Assembly: GCA_035370465.1 (NCBI GenBank)
Contig: DAOOVW010000028.1
Location: forward strand, 1-21,327
DNA: 21,327 bases
Direction of reading: 5' to 3'
From: a bacterium
GTDB taxonomy: Bacteria > Ratteibacteria > UBA8468 > B48-G9 > JAFGKM01
A program made the translations under genes and the position numbers. The notes below the pieces were generated by a model. That model made no database searches. It saw nothing but the letters and a program-made list of their open reading frames with translations, and had not been told where the DNA came from. Positions 6,990-14,404 of this stretch are shown piece after piece (position 1 is the stretch's first letter; each line of letters begins with the position of its first letter).

Positions 6990-7565
6990 TTATTTAGATT
7001 TAAGCAATTTCAGATATTTTTCACCAAATTCATTTGCAGCAGCAGGACCATTTCCTGTAATTATAGAACCATCAACTTCAACATTTTTATCTGACCAGAC
7101 CGCTCCTTTTTCTTTTAATGTTTTTTCATAAGAGGGCCAGCATGTTGCTTTTTTACCTGAAAGAAGCCCTGCATTTGCTAAAATTACAGGTGCAATACAT
7201 ATTGCTCCAACAATCTTGCCTTTATTATAAAATTCATTTGCTATTTTTAAAGTTGTCTGGTTATTAAAATATACTGAGGCACCACTTCCTCCAACAAAAA
7301 TAACCCCATCATACTCATTAACTTTAACATCTTCTAATGATATATCAACTTTTACTTTACTACCAAGCATACCTTTTGCAATTCCAGTTTTATATGAAGC
7401 AACAACAATTTTATAACCACTATTTTCAAGTATTTTTCTTGGTTTTGCATATTCCTCATCCCTGAACTGGTCAAAAGCAATTATCATTAAAATTTTATTA
7501 GTTGTTTCTGAATGCAAAAATGAAGTAAGAAAAAGAAAAACAACAAACATTCTTAAAATTTTCAT
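6990..7565 (-). CDS. Exported DJ-1/PfpI-family protein
   Basis: A 191-residue DJ-1/PfpI domain preceded by a signal peptide. Residues 1-19 (MKILRMFVVFLFLTSFLHS) have a short basic start, a hydrophobic core and a possible cleavage site before E20, so the mature protein is probably periplasmic. The nucleophile elbow is VGAICIAP with C123. An upstream acidic cluster (E37/E38, FRDEEYAKP) supplies the Glu partner, and VIFVGGSGA is the family glycine loop. The fold is used by proteases, glyoxalases, deglycases and chaperones, so activity is open. GAGGGGG just before the ATG fixes the start. The gene follows nusB, separated by a repeat element that ends just ahead of this start. Confidence 0.85.
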   Translation of the reverse strand: MKILRMFVVFLFLTSFLHSETTNKILMIIAFDQFRDEEYAKPRKILENSGYKIVVASYKTGIAKGMLGSKVKVDISLEDVKVNEYDGVIFVGGSGASVYFNNQTTLKIANEFYNKGKIVGAICIAPVILANAGLLSGKKATCWPSYEKTLKEKGAVWSDKNVEVDGSIITGNGPAAANEFGEKYLKLLKSK

Positions 7566-7890
7566 TTTATCCCCCTCTTTTTGGCGGCGGTTCTACCAAA
7601 ATTGGTTAATATCTTTTATAATGCCTTTCTTTGTCTTTTAATGTTTTTATAAGTATTTATTTATATCCCTTCCCCTTTTTTCTTTCTTCCCTCTCCCCTT
7701 GGGGGAGAGGGAAAGGGTGAGGGGGGCTTGTGTTCTTTCTTCCTCTTTTATCTTCCTTTTATAAACCGACTAAAGTTGCTTACCTTGTTTCTCAGAGTTG
7801 GTGCTTGATTTCCCCCTTTGTAAAAGGGGGTAGGGGGATTTTTATTTCCCATTTCTCTTTCATCTAATTTTTTGATACTACCTAAAATTT
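7566..7890. repeat. Spacer filled by repeat element A
   Basis: Apart from the ribosome-binding site of the DJ-1-like gene, this gap is nearly all one repeat element (7589-7881, listed separately). No coding sequence is seen. Confidence 0.7.
7589..7881. mobile_element. Repeat element A with imperfect inverted ends (MITE-like)
   Basis: The left end reads GGTTCTACCAAAATTGG. The right end (inverted) reads GTAGTATCAAAAAATTAG. The two are imperfect inverted copies. The left 70 bp (to about 7660) match the left 70 bp of element B at 8848 at most positions, including TTTTATAAT and TTTCTTTGTCTTTTAA. The interior holds a perfect 12-bp hairpin (7687-7698 / 7702-7713) and an inverted copy of the GCACCAACTC...AGTCGG unit (7757-7806). 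No open reading frame is present, so it would have to be moved in trans. Its mobility is inferred, not shown. Confidence 0.6.
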
Positions 7891-8301
7891 TTATTGTTTT
7901 TTTATATTGTCTTTTATTTTATGTAATACCCCATTTATAAATTTTGGTGAGTCCTCTGTTCCATATTTTTTTGCTATTTCTATTGCTTCATTTATTGAAA
8001 CCACAGCAGGTATTTTTTCTTCAAAAAGTAATTCATAAGTGCCTATTCTTAAAATATTTCTATCTATAACACCCAATCTATTAAAATCCCAGTTGACAAT
8101 TGTAGAAGAAATGTTTTTATCAACATTTTCTTTATTTTCAAAAACCCCTTTTACAATTTTCTCTGCAAAATTTTTAACATCCTGTTCTTCATCCCCATTC
8201 ATAAGCCAATATTCATCAATTAAATCAAGCGGGTTCTCATCCCTTATATCAGCCATATACAAAATTTTCAAAGCATGCTCTCTACCTCTTCTTCTTTTCA
8301 T
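7891..8301 (-). CDS. nusB: Transcription antitermination factor NusB
   Basis: A 136-residue all-helical protein that binds boxA RNA with S10 (NusE) and promotes antitermination, chiefly in rRNA operons. It has the family opening (RRRGREHALKILYMADI) and the C-terminal signature VNWDFNRLGVIDRNILRIGTYELL, then PAVVSINEAIEIAKKYGTEDSPKFINGVL. The length is normal. It is 56 bp downstream of ribH, a very common bacterial pairing. No strong Shine-Dalgarno sequence lies at the expected distance; an AGAGGAAA is about 15-20 nt upstream. A palindrome sits in the ribH-nusB gap. Confidence 0.95.
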   Translation of the reverse strand: MKRRRGREHALKILYMADIRDENPLDLIDEYWLMNGDEEQDVKNFAEKIVKGVFENKENVDKNISSTIVNWDFNRLGVIDRNILRIGTYELLFEEKIPAVVSINEAIEIAKKYGTEDSPKFINGVLHKIKDNIKKQ

Positions 8302-8332
8302 TTAATTTTCAAGTTTTCCTCTACACAAGGTC

Positions 8333-8351
8333 CTCCAGACCAGGTCTGGAG
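8333..8351. repeat. Perfect 9-bp palindrome between ribH and nusB
   Basis: CTCCAGACC, a single A, then GGTCTGGAG. It is GC-rich in an AT-rich setting and lies just after the ribH stop codon and before nusB. It has no T tract. The gap is only 56 bp, so it could act as an RNA hairpin tuning nusB expression, or be a small palindromic repeat. Confidence 0.8.
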
Positions 8352-8357
8352 AAAGTA

Positions 8358-8825
8358 TTACTTAATTTTTGAAGATAGGTCTATCATTTCAATTGCTGAA
8401 AGTGCTGCTTGCCATCCCTTGTTTCCCATTTTTGTTCCTGCTCTTTCTATTGCTTGCTCTGTGCTATCAGCAGTTATAACTCCAAATATAACAGGGACTT
8501 TGTTTTCCATATTAAATTGGGTTATTGCTTTTGATATTTGTGATGCAACATAATCGAAATGAGGTGTTTCCCCTCTTATAACAGCAGAAAGACAGATTAT
8601 AGCATCATATTTTTTTTCGGAATTTAAAATTTTACTGATAGCATATACACTTTCTACTGTTCCAGGAACCCATATAACTTCAATATTTTTTTCATCTCCA
8701 TTATGCCTGACAATACAATCAATTGCGCCATCAAGCAACTTTTTTGTAATAAACTCATTAAATCTACTAACAACAATCCCAAACTTTTTGTCTCTGGCAT
8801 CTAAATTCCCTTCTATTGTTTTCAT
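8358..8825 (-). CDS. ribH: 6,7-dimethyl-8-ribityllumazine synthase
   Basis: Condenses 5-amino-6-ribitylaminouracil with 3,4-dihydroxy-2-butanone 4-phosphate to form lumazine, the penultimate step of riboflavin synthesis. The protein is 155 residues, the usual length. Key segments are VVSRFNEFIT (18-27), VIRGETPHFDYVAS (82-95) with catalytic H89, and GVITADSTEQAIERAGTKMGNKG (115-137). The substrate loop that usually reads VPGAFEIP is VPGTVESV here, and the family ARGxM stretch after DYV is altered to SKAIT, so it is a divergent member. GGGGGAG immediately before the ATG sets the start. Element B lies upstream and may carry its promoter. Confidence 0.94.
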   Translation of the reverse strand: MKTIEGNLDARDKKFGIVVSRFNEFITKKLLDGAIDCIVRHNGDEKNIEVIWVPGTVESVYAISKILNSEKKYDAIICLSAVIRGETPHFDYVASQISKAITQFNMENKVPVIFGVITADSTEQAIERAGTKMGNKGWQAALSAIEMIDLSSKIK

Positions 8826-8847
8826 ATCTCCCCCTTTCTAATTTTCA

Positions 8848-9110
8848 GGTTCTGTCAAAATTGGCTATAGCTTTTATAATCCTTTTCTTTGTCTTTTAAG
8901 GTTTTTATATGTCTTTATATTTCCCCTCATCATAATCTTCTCCCCACAGGGGAGAAGAAAAAAGGAAGGGAGCATTTCCTCTCTTTCCGCCTCTCCCCTT
9001 TTTCTTTCTTCCCTCTCCCCACCGGGGAGAGGCTCGTTTATGAATCTACGCCCGAGGGGTTAGGGTGAGGGGGGTTTTCATCTCTTTTTTCATCTATTTT
9101 TTGACACTAC
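8848..9110. mobile_element. Repeat element B with imperfect inverted ends (MITE-like)
   Basis: The left end is GGTTCTGTCAAAATTGG. The inverted right end is GTAGTGTCAAAAAATAG (plus-strand CATCTATTTTTTGACACTAC, 9091-9110). Element A ends in CATCTAATTTTTTGATACTAC, so both ends of A and B correspond and both copies lie in the same orientation. The element runs from just ahead of the ribH ribosome-binding site to the last base of the aldo/keto-reductase-like stop codon. The interior has a 10-bp hairpin at 8936-8958 and the GGGGAGAGGCTCG...CGCCCGAGGGG block. No open reading frame. Confidence 0.6.
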
Positions 9111-9910
9111 TAAATCTCAAATGATTTTTTACTTCTTGTTTTCTGTAATTCAATATCTGTTTTTCTTTTCTCAAGTATTGAAAGTGAAAGATTGATATCT
9201 TCCTCAACTTCATATTGACTCATGCATCCAATTGTCACCATATCAATATCTCTTATCGTATTCCATACAAAAACAAGTCCTGGAAAAGGAGAAATTCTTC
9301 CTGCTGCTAATGGTTTTATGGTCATAACCGGCTTTTTTGCTTCGTGTATGATGTTATGAATCCATTCAATTTCAACCTGACACAAAAAACCTAAAACATT
9401 GTAAAGCTGGATATAACTTTCAACATCAATGTTTTCTTTGTCAGCATAGAGAATTGTTTCTGGTGTATGGGTTGAAAGACCTGGTATCATATCAAATTCC
9501 CTTATTTTTTTAAGCCAGACCTCAATTCCTTCCATAGTCTTTTTTTCTCTATTAACAAATGTGTCAGTAACTGATTGATGTGGAAAACAAAAAGTTGCTC
9601 CATTTTCTTTTGCCCATTCAACTTCTTCTATTTTCCCGGGAGTACAAATATACATTATCTTTTTCCCACTTTTATTTTCTGCTTTTTTTATACATTTTAC
9701 AAGGAAATCATTTGGTGGTCCCATAACTGCATCAATATCATACTTTAAAAATGTCATAAAAATTTCAACAACTTTTTCCTCATCCATATATTGTTTTATA
9801 AAATTATTTTGTCCAGAACTTGTATGAGAATAACCTAAAAGCCAATTAGTTCCACATATTAATCTTGGTAAAGAAATACCACCTACTATTGTTCTTGGAA
9901 ATTTATTCAT
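9110..9910 (-). CDS. Aldo/keto-reductase-like TIM-barrel protein of unknown function
   Basis: A 266-residue soluble protein with no signal peptide. The C-terminal half looks like the aldo/keto reductase fold: KKPVMTIKPLAAGRI (about 193-207) and DIDMVTIGCMSQYEVEEDI (about 222-240) resemble the closing strands of that barrel. The N-terminal half (ICGTNWLLGYSHTSSGQ, DIDAVMGPP) does not show the standard Asp-Tyr-Lys-His catalytic set that I can identify, so it may be a non-redox or different-substrate member. It begins inside the 3' end of ribBA with an 8-bp overlap (ATGAATAA), which suggests translational coupling and a role tied to riboflavin or ribulose-phosphate chemistry; that link is inference. 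I do not recognise a named gene. Confidence 0.6.
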   Translation of the reverse strand: MNKFPRTIVGGISLPRLICGTNWLLGYSHTSSGQNNFIKQYMDEEKVVEIFMTFLKYDIDAVMGPPNDFLVKCIKKAENKSGKKIMYICTPGKIEEVEWAKENGATFCFPHQSVTDTFVNREKKTMEGIEVWLKKIREFDMIPGLSTHTPETILYADKENIDVESYIQLYNVLGFLCQVEIEWIHNIIHEAKKPVMTIKPLAAGRISPFPGLVFVWNTIRDIDMVTIGCMSQYEVEEDINLSLSILEKRKTDIELQKTRSKKSFEI

Positions 9911-11144
9911 TTTCGTCTTCTCCTTCTATTTTTATTAGATGTCCCATCTTTTCTTTTTTTGTTTTAAGATATTTTTCTGAATATTTTGTTGGTTCAATTT
10001 CAATAGGGACCCTCTCAACAATTTCAATCCCATAACCTTTCAGTCCTACTATTTTTTTGGGATTATTTGTAAGTAATCTAACTCTTTTCAGTCCTAAATC
10101 AACTAAAATTTGTGCTCCAATTCCATATTCCCTTAAATCAGGTGGATACCCCAATTTTAAATTTGCCTCAACTGTATCAAGTCCTTCCTTTTCTTGAATA
10201 TGGTATGCTTTTATTTTATTTGTAATTCCAATACCTCTTCCTTCCTGTGGTAAATAAACAATTACACCTCTGCCTTCTTTCTGAATCATTTCCATTGACT
10301 TATAAAGTTGTTTTCCACAATCACATTTTACAGACCTGAAAATATCTCCTGTTATACATTGAGAATGCATCCTTACAAGAACACTATCATTTTCATCTTT
10401 CAATTTTATATCGCCTTTCACAAGAGCCATATGGTTTCTTCCTTCAATTTTATCAGTATAAAGGTATAAAATAAAATCACCAAATTCAGTAGGCAAAAAT
10501 GTATCAACAACTCTTTCAACAAGTTTCTCTCTTTTTCTTCTGTATTTAATTAAATCCTTTATAGTTATTATTTTTAAATTATGTTTTTTAGAAAATTCAA
10601 CAAGGTCAGGCAACCTTGCCATTGTGCCATCTTCTTTCATAATTTCACATATAACACCTGCTGGATATAATCCTGCAAGACGGGAAAGGTCAATAGATGC
10701 TTCAGTATGACCTGCCCTTATAAGAACTCCTCCTTCCTTACCTCTTATTGGGAAAATATGCCCTGGTTTTACAAGGTCAGATGGTTTTGTTTTCTTATCA
10801 ACTAAAAGTTTAATAGTAAATGCTCTGTCATAAGCAGAAATACCTGTTGTTATTCCAGAAGAAGCATCAACACTTACTGCAAAATCAGTCCCATGTAAAG
10901 CAGTATTTTCTACTGCCATTGGAGGTAGATTTAATTCCTTTAACCTTTCGGGAAGAAGGGCAACACAAATAAGACCTCTCCCATATTTTGCCATGAAATT
11001 TATATCTTCTGGTTTTACTTTTTCAGCGGCAATAACAAGGTCTCCCTCATTTTCTCTGTTCTCATCATCAACAACAATAACAAATTTCCCTTCTCTTATA
11101 TCCTCAATTGCTTCTTCAATACTTGAAAAAATTTTTTCTTCCAT
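9903..11144 (-). CDS. ribBA: Bifunctional 3,4-dihydroxy-2-butanone-4-phosphate synthase / GTP cyclohydrolase II
   Basis: This 413-residue protein supplies both precursors of riboflavin. The N-terminal RibB domain (about 1-205) converts ribulose 5-phosphate and shows DDENRENEGDL (26-36), FAVSVDASSGI and RAGHTEASIDLSRLAG (143-158). The C-terminal RibA domain (about 210-400) opens GTP and has RMHSQCITGD (258-267) with zinc ligands C263, C274 and C276 (CDCG), PQEGRGIGI (299-307) and LLTNNPKKI. HSQC replaces the more common HSEC. The start has no Shine-Dalgarno sequence; TAAAAT (11151-11156) is 6 nt upstream. It overlaps the next gene by 8 bp. Confidence 0.96.
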   Translation of the reverse strand: MEEKIFSSIEEAIEDIREGKFVIVVDDENRENEGDLVIAAEKVKPEDINFMAKYGRGLICVALLPERLKELNLPPMAVENTALHGTDFAVSVDASSGITTGISAYDRAFTIKLLVDKKTKPSDLVKPGHIFPIRGKEGGVLIRAGHTEASIDLSRLAGLYPAGVICEIMKEDGTMARLPDLVEFSKKHNLKIITIKDLIKYRRKREKLVERVVDTFLPTEFGDFILYLYTDKIEGRNHMALVKGDIKLKDENDSVLVRMHSQCITGDIFRSVKCDCGKQLYKSMEMIQKEGRGVIVYLPQEGRGIGITNKIKAYHIQEKEGLDTVEANLKLGYPPDLREYGIGAQILVDLGLKRVRLLTNNPKKIVGLKGYGIEIVERVPIEIEPTKYSEKYLKTKKEKMGHLIKIEGEDENE

Positions 11145-11156
11145 TTTATTATTTTA
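11145..11156 (-). promoter_or_regulatory. Possible leaderless -10 box of ribBA
   Basis: Reading on the minus strand, GGTAAAATAATAAAATGG puts TAAAAT exactly 6 nt before the ATG, the same spacing as at the hxlB-like gene. No GGAG-type sequence is present and no convincing -35 box is seen. Confidence 0.35.
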
Positions 11157-11325
11157 CCACATTTTTATAAAAGAATTTATAGCAAAAGTTCAAAATCTCC
11201 CCTTATCCAGTTTTGTCTGTTAAAAATTCCATTTATAAAATCCCCCCTCACCCCCACCTTCTCCCCATAGGGGAGAGGCTCGCCCGTAGGGCTACGCCCG
11301 AGGGGAAAGGGTGAGGGGAAAATAT

Positions 11326-11469
11326 TTACTCTATATCCGTTGTCAAATTGGTATTAATCTCTTTAAAAAGCGATTTTTTTACTTCCTGAATTTCTTTTTT
11401 AAATTTTTCAACTTTGTTAAAATACCCTGATTTTTCATAGTGGAGGAGAAGGTAGGGATGGATTTTTAT
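11326..11469 (-). pseudogene. Possible decayed coding fragment
   Basis: On the minus strand this stretch reads an open frame of 47 codons (HPYLLLHYEKSGYFNKVEKF, then KKEIQEVKKSLFKEINTNL and a TAA stop). The composition is typical of a real protein tail (Lys/Glu-rich helix). It has no start codon: the frame is closed by TAA at 11470-11472. It could be the end of a gene carried in by a repeat insertion. The family is not recognised, and chance is possible. Confidence 0.3.
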
Positions 11470-11639
11470 TTATTGTCTCTCTGTGCCTTTGTGCTTTGAA
11501 TTCATTTCTTATCCGCCACACTACGAGTCGGACACTAAAATAAGCACCTTGAAATTTTTGGACTTTGTGCCTTAACTCTTTTTATCTCGCTACTTTCTAC
11601 TCTCTGCCTTCTACTTCAAAGAGTACCTGTTAAAGGAAT

Positions 11640-12200
11640 TTAACTTTTCCTGTCTGTAAGTAAAAACCAGTATGAAAAAAGTTCTTTTTCTATTTTATCT
11701 GAATTCTTGAATTTCTTTTTAATTATGTTATAAAATTCTTTATTATGTTTTCTGTAAATTCTATGTAGTACTTCATGGAAAACAATATACCTAACAAATC
11801 TTGTAGGAAGAAACATCAATAATTTATTGATAGTTAAATTCCCATCATAACTACAACTTCCCCATTTTGTTTTCATCTTTCTAAAAAATATTTTATTTAC
11901 ATTGACAGTTAAGTCACTTGAATATTCTTTCGCAATTTTTTCTACTTTTTTAGTAAAAATTTTCTTATCTACCTTTGACTTTAACTCTAACTTTTTTGCT
12001 TCTTTTAATGTCTCTTCAATAAAACAAAATTTTTTAAAAACCCATTCCTTATGTTTTTCCAGCAATTGTTCTTCCCCATAATAATTTTCAGGTAATATGA
12101 CAGATAAATTTCCTGTTTTGAATTCTAAACGAGGATACTTAACTTTCCTATAGACCTTTTTGTATGGTATTTTTTTATCCTTTATTTTTATCGTTTCCAT
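11640..12200 (-). CDS. YgjP-like metallopeptidase-domain protein (DUF45/M48 relative)
   Basis: A 186-residue protein with the YgjP signature: KTKWGSCSYDGNLTINKLLMFLP (about 110-132), then YIVFHEVLHRIYRKHN (138-153). HEVLH (142-146) with H152 forms the expected zinc site of a gluzincin-like fold. The N-terminal part has the family beta segment VKYPRLEFKTGNLSVILP. It is somewhat short against the usual 220-240 residues because the middle linker is reduced. No signal peptide, so it is cytoplasmic. YgjP relatives are often linked to restriction-modification loci, but here the gene stands alone between repeat spacers inside the riboflavin string. AAGGGA about 9 nt upstream is a weak ribosome site. 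Substrate unknown. Confidence 0.82.
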   Translation of the reverse strand: METIKIKDKKIPYKKVYRKVKYPRLEFKTGNLSVILPENYYGEEQLLEKHKEWVFKKFCFIEETLKEAKKLELKSKVDKKIFTKKVEKIAKEYSSDLTVNVNKIFFRKMKTKWGSCSYDGNLTINKLLMFLPTRFVRYIVFHEVLHRIYRKHNKEFYNIIKKKFKNSDKIEKELFSYWFLLTDRKS

Positions 12201-12710
12201 ATTTTATCTTCCCTTAACCACTTCATATTTAAGTAGAGAGAATAACCTCTTTAAAATCCCTCTTAATCTCCCTCTCTTTTCCCCCTCATCCCTCGGGCGT
12301 AGTCCTGAGGGGATCCGTAGCCAAAAGCGAGGACCCTACGGGTGAGCATAATCTTCTCCCCTTGGGGGAGAAGAAATAAAAAGAGGAATTTCAATGGTGG
12401 AACAATAAAATTGGGCATGAACCCCAGCGGAGAGAAGAAATAAGGAAGATCGCATTTTTCTTTTTTGTTCCCCCTCTCTTTTTATCCTCTCCCCAGTGGG
12501 GAGAGGGTGGGGTGAGGGGGTCTTTACTTTGTGCCTGAAATTAAATCTCTTCCTTGGGCATACTCCAAGAACGAGCATAATCCCTTCCTCCAAAGTGTGT
12601 GTCGGACAGGGTTTTAAAAAAGAAGGGAATTTTATTGTGTTGTCCTTTATTATCTCTGGTGTCAAATTGGTATAAGTCATTGATTTTCATGCACTTGTTA
12701 ACTTCGTAAG
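12201..12710. repeat. Repeat mosaic between ribE and the YgjP-like gene
   Basis: In this 510-bp gap I see repeats only. A block at 12287-12347 (CATCCCTCGGGCGTAG ... GGTGAGC) is the inverse of 3147-3204. Hairpins lie at 12351-12373 (TCTTCTCCCC / GGGGAGAAGA) and 12486-12506 (CCTCTCCCC / GGGGAGAGG). GGTGTCAAATTGG at 12658-12670 matches the element ends at 7589 and 8848. An open frame across 12336-12680 consists of repeat DNA (Pro/Arg-rich, no family features) and is not a gene. Confidence 0.72.
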
Positions 12711-12715
12711 TTAAC
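12697..12715. repeat. Palindrome overlapping the ribE stop codon
   Basis: GTTAACTT, loop CGT, AAGTTAAC: perfect 8-bp arms. The ribE TAA (12711-12713) lies within the right arm. It is AT-rich without a T tract, so it would be a weak terminator at best; it may be the boundary of the adjacent repeat. Confidence 0.7.
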
Positions 12716-13292
12716 GGAGGGCATCAATGTATTTGGCGAGGATGTCTATTTCTATGTTTACTATGTCCCCTGTCTTTTTATATTTGAGGTTTGTGTTTTC
12801 TATTGTATATGGGATTATGTTCACTTCAACTCTGTTTCCCTTTATTTCTGATATTGTTAAAGAGATTCCATCTATTCCAATACTTCCCTTATTTACAAAA
12901 TATTTTCTGTAATTTTGAGGAATATCCAATACAATTTTGCCTGTTTGAGATGATTTTATAAATGAAGAAATTTTTGTTTTGAAATCAATATGCCCTGTTA
13001 GAAAATGGCCACTGATTTTATCTCCTAATATTAAAGGTGGTTCAAGATTCACAACATCCCTTATTTTTAGTTGTCCTAAATTTGTTTCGTTTTCTGTGAA
13101 TTTTGTTATGGAAACAAAAAGGCATTTTTCTTTTTTGCCCTCAATTGTAAGACAAACACCATTTACTGCAATACTATCACCAATTTGGAGTTTTTCATAT
13201 AAAGGGAAGCATTCAATTTCAAGTTCTGTAATATCCCCTTTCCCTCTTTTATTTTTTATAGTTCCTGTTGCCTGAATTATTCCTGAAAACAT
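12711..13292 (-). CDS. ribE: Riboflavin synthase, alpha subunit
   Basis: Dismutates two molecules of lumazine to riboflavin and the pyrimidine precursor. At 193 residues it has the two tandem lumazine-binding domains. The first starts MFSGIIQATG, with IGDSIAVNGVCLTI. The second starts around residue 98 with SGHFLTGHID and repeats the pattern as GSIGIDGISLTI. These internal repeats are diagnostic. GGGGGAAAGT precedes the ATG. It overlaps the 3' end of ribD by 16 bp, so the two are translated together. Confidence 0.96.
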   Translation of the reverse strand: MFSGIIQATGTIKNKRGKGDITELEIECFPLYEKLQIGDSIAVNGVCLTIEGKKEKCLFVSITKFTENETNLGQLKIRDVVNLEPPLILGDKISGHFLTGHIDFKTKISSFIKSSQTGKIVLDIPQNYRKYFVNKGSIGIDGISLTISEIKGNRVEVNIIPYTIENTNLKYKKTGDIVNIEIDILAKYIDALR

Positions 13293-14404
13293 ACTTTCCC
13301 CCTTATTAAAATATCATCATCAAAAAATTCAATTTTCCTATTTTCTAAATAAAAACTTTCACTAATTTTTTCAATATCTTTTCCACCTATTACATTTATT
13401 GAATTTTCTCCACCTATTATCTTATTTCCTATAAATATTAAAAATTCATCAACTTTTCTGTTTTCAAAAAACCATGTCAGGACATTTTTCCCACCTTCTA
13501 CCATTATAATACCAATTTCTTTTTTATATAATTGGCCCAGAAATTCATCAATTTTAAATTTCCCATTTTCCGTAGATAGACAAACAAATTCAAAGTTTTC
13601 TTTTTTCTGGTGATAAAAAGATATTTTTTCTTTATCTACTTTATCTGAAATAAAAATTAAAACTTTACTTTTTTCATTTTTCCATATATTACTTTCAAGA
13701 GGTGTTTTTAAATGTGGGTCAATTATAATTTTATAATATCTTTTTCTTTCAAGTAATTTTTTTTTTACTTCAAATTGAGGAGGAATATAATCAAGAAAAG
13801 GGTTATCTGCAAGAACTGTATTTATTCCAACTACAATCCCATCTATTTCAAATCTTTTTTCTCTGACGAATTTTCTTGCTTTCTCCCCTGTTATCCATTT
13901 TGAATCACCTGTTTTTGTTGCAATTTTCCCATCTATTGTTTGAGCCCATTTCAAAATTATGTAAGGTCTTTTTTTTGTTATATATGTTATATATGGCTGG
14001 TTTAATTGAAAAGCCCCCTCAACAGGGAAGAGTCGGACTTTTATTCCATTTTCCTGCAAGATTTTAAATCCATTTCCATTTACTATTGGATTGGGGTCTT
14101 TCATACAGGAGATAACTTCTTTTATTCCTGAAGATATTATTTTTTCTGTGCAGGGTGGGGTTTTTCCCCAATGACAGCATGGTTCAAGATTTACATATAA
14201 AGTTGCTCCAATTGTATTTTTTCCTGCTTTTTTTATTGCTTCAACTTCTGCATGTGGCATACCAAAACACTGATGATACCCTGACCCAACAATTTTACTT
14301 TTCTGGACAATTATAGCACCCACCATAGGGTTTGGACTTACAAGCCCTTTCCCCTTTTCTGCCAATTTAATTGCCTGTTTTAAAAGTTTTATATGGTCAA
14401 CCAT
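13277..14404 (-). CDS. ribD: Bifunctional diaminohydroxyphosphoribosylaminopyrimidine deaminase / reductase
   Basis: Carries out the second and third steps from GTP: deamination of the pyrimidine ring and reduction of the ribose side chain. The 375 residues split into a cytidine-deaminase-like domain (about 1-145) and a reductase domain of the dihydrofolate reductase fold. In the first, HAEVEA supplies H51 and E53, and EPCCHWGKTPPC supplies zinc ligands C76 and C85. In the second, ILKWAQTIDGKIATKTGDSKWITG, GIVVGINTVLADNP and VEGGKNVLTWF are the family marks. The ATG overlaps the stop of the upstream dehydrogenase gene by 8 bp (ATGGTTGA), and its own end overlaps ribE by 16 bp. Confidence 0.96.
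   Translation of the reverse strand: MVDHIKLLKQAIKLAEKGKGLVSPNPMVGAIIVQKSKIVGSGYHQCFGMPHAEVEAIKKAGKNTIGATLYVNLEPCCHWGKTPPCTEKIISSGIKEVISCMKDPNPIVNGNGFKILQENGIKVRLFPVEGAFQLNQPYITYITKKRPYIILKWAQTIDGKIATKTGDSKWITGEKARKFVREKRFEIDGIVVGINTVLADNPFLDYIPPQFEVKKKLLERKRYYKIIIDPHLKTPLESNIWKNEKSKVLIFISDKVDKEKISFYHQKKENFEFVCLSTENGKFKIDEFLGQLYKKEIGIIMVEGGKNVLTWFFENRKVDEFLIFIGNKIIGGENSINVIGGKDIEKISESFYLENRKIEFFDDDILIRGKVCFQE

Larger units (their letters stand above)
11145..11639. repeat. Repeat mosaic between the YgjP-like gene and ribBA
   Basis: This 495-bp gap has no intact gene. It holds a CCCATAGGGGAGAGGCTCGCCCGTAG ... CTACGCCCGAGGGG block (about 11262-11304), an inverted-repeat structure with two mismatched positions in its arms. 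TGTCAAATTGG at 11341-11351 resembles the element ends. A possible gene remnant lies at 11326-11469, and CTCTGTGCCTTTGTGCTTTG around 11478 recurs near 6894. The remainder is AT-rich and unremarkable. Confidence 0.7.

Noticed and set aside
12336..12680. Minus-strand open frame of 114 codons between ribE and the YgjP-like gene
   Set aside because: It runs through the GC-rich hairpin repeats; the translation is low-complexity Pro/Arg/Ser-rich with no domain, and there is no ribosome-binding site.
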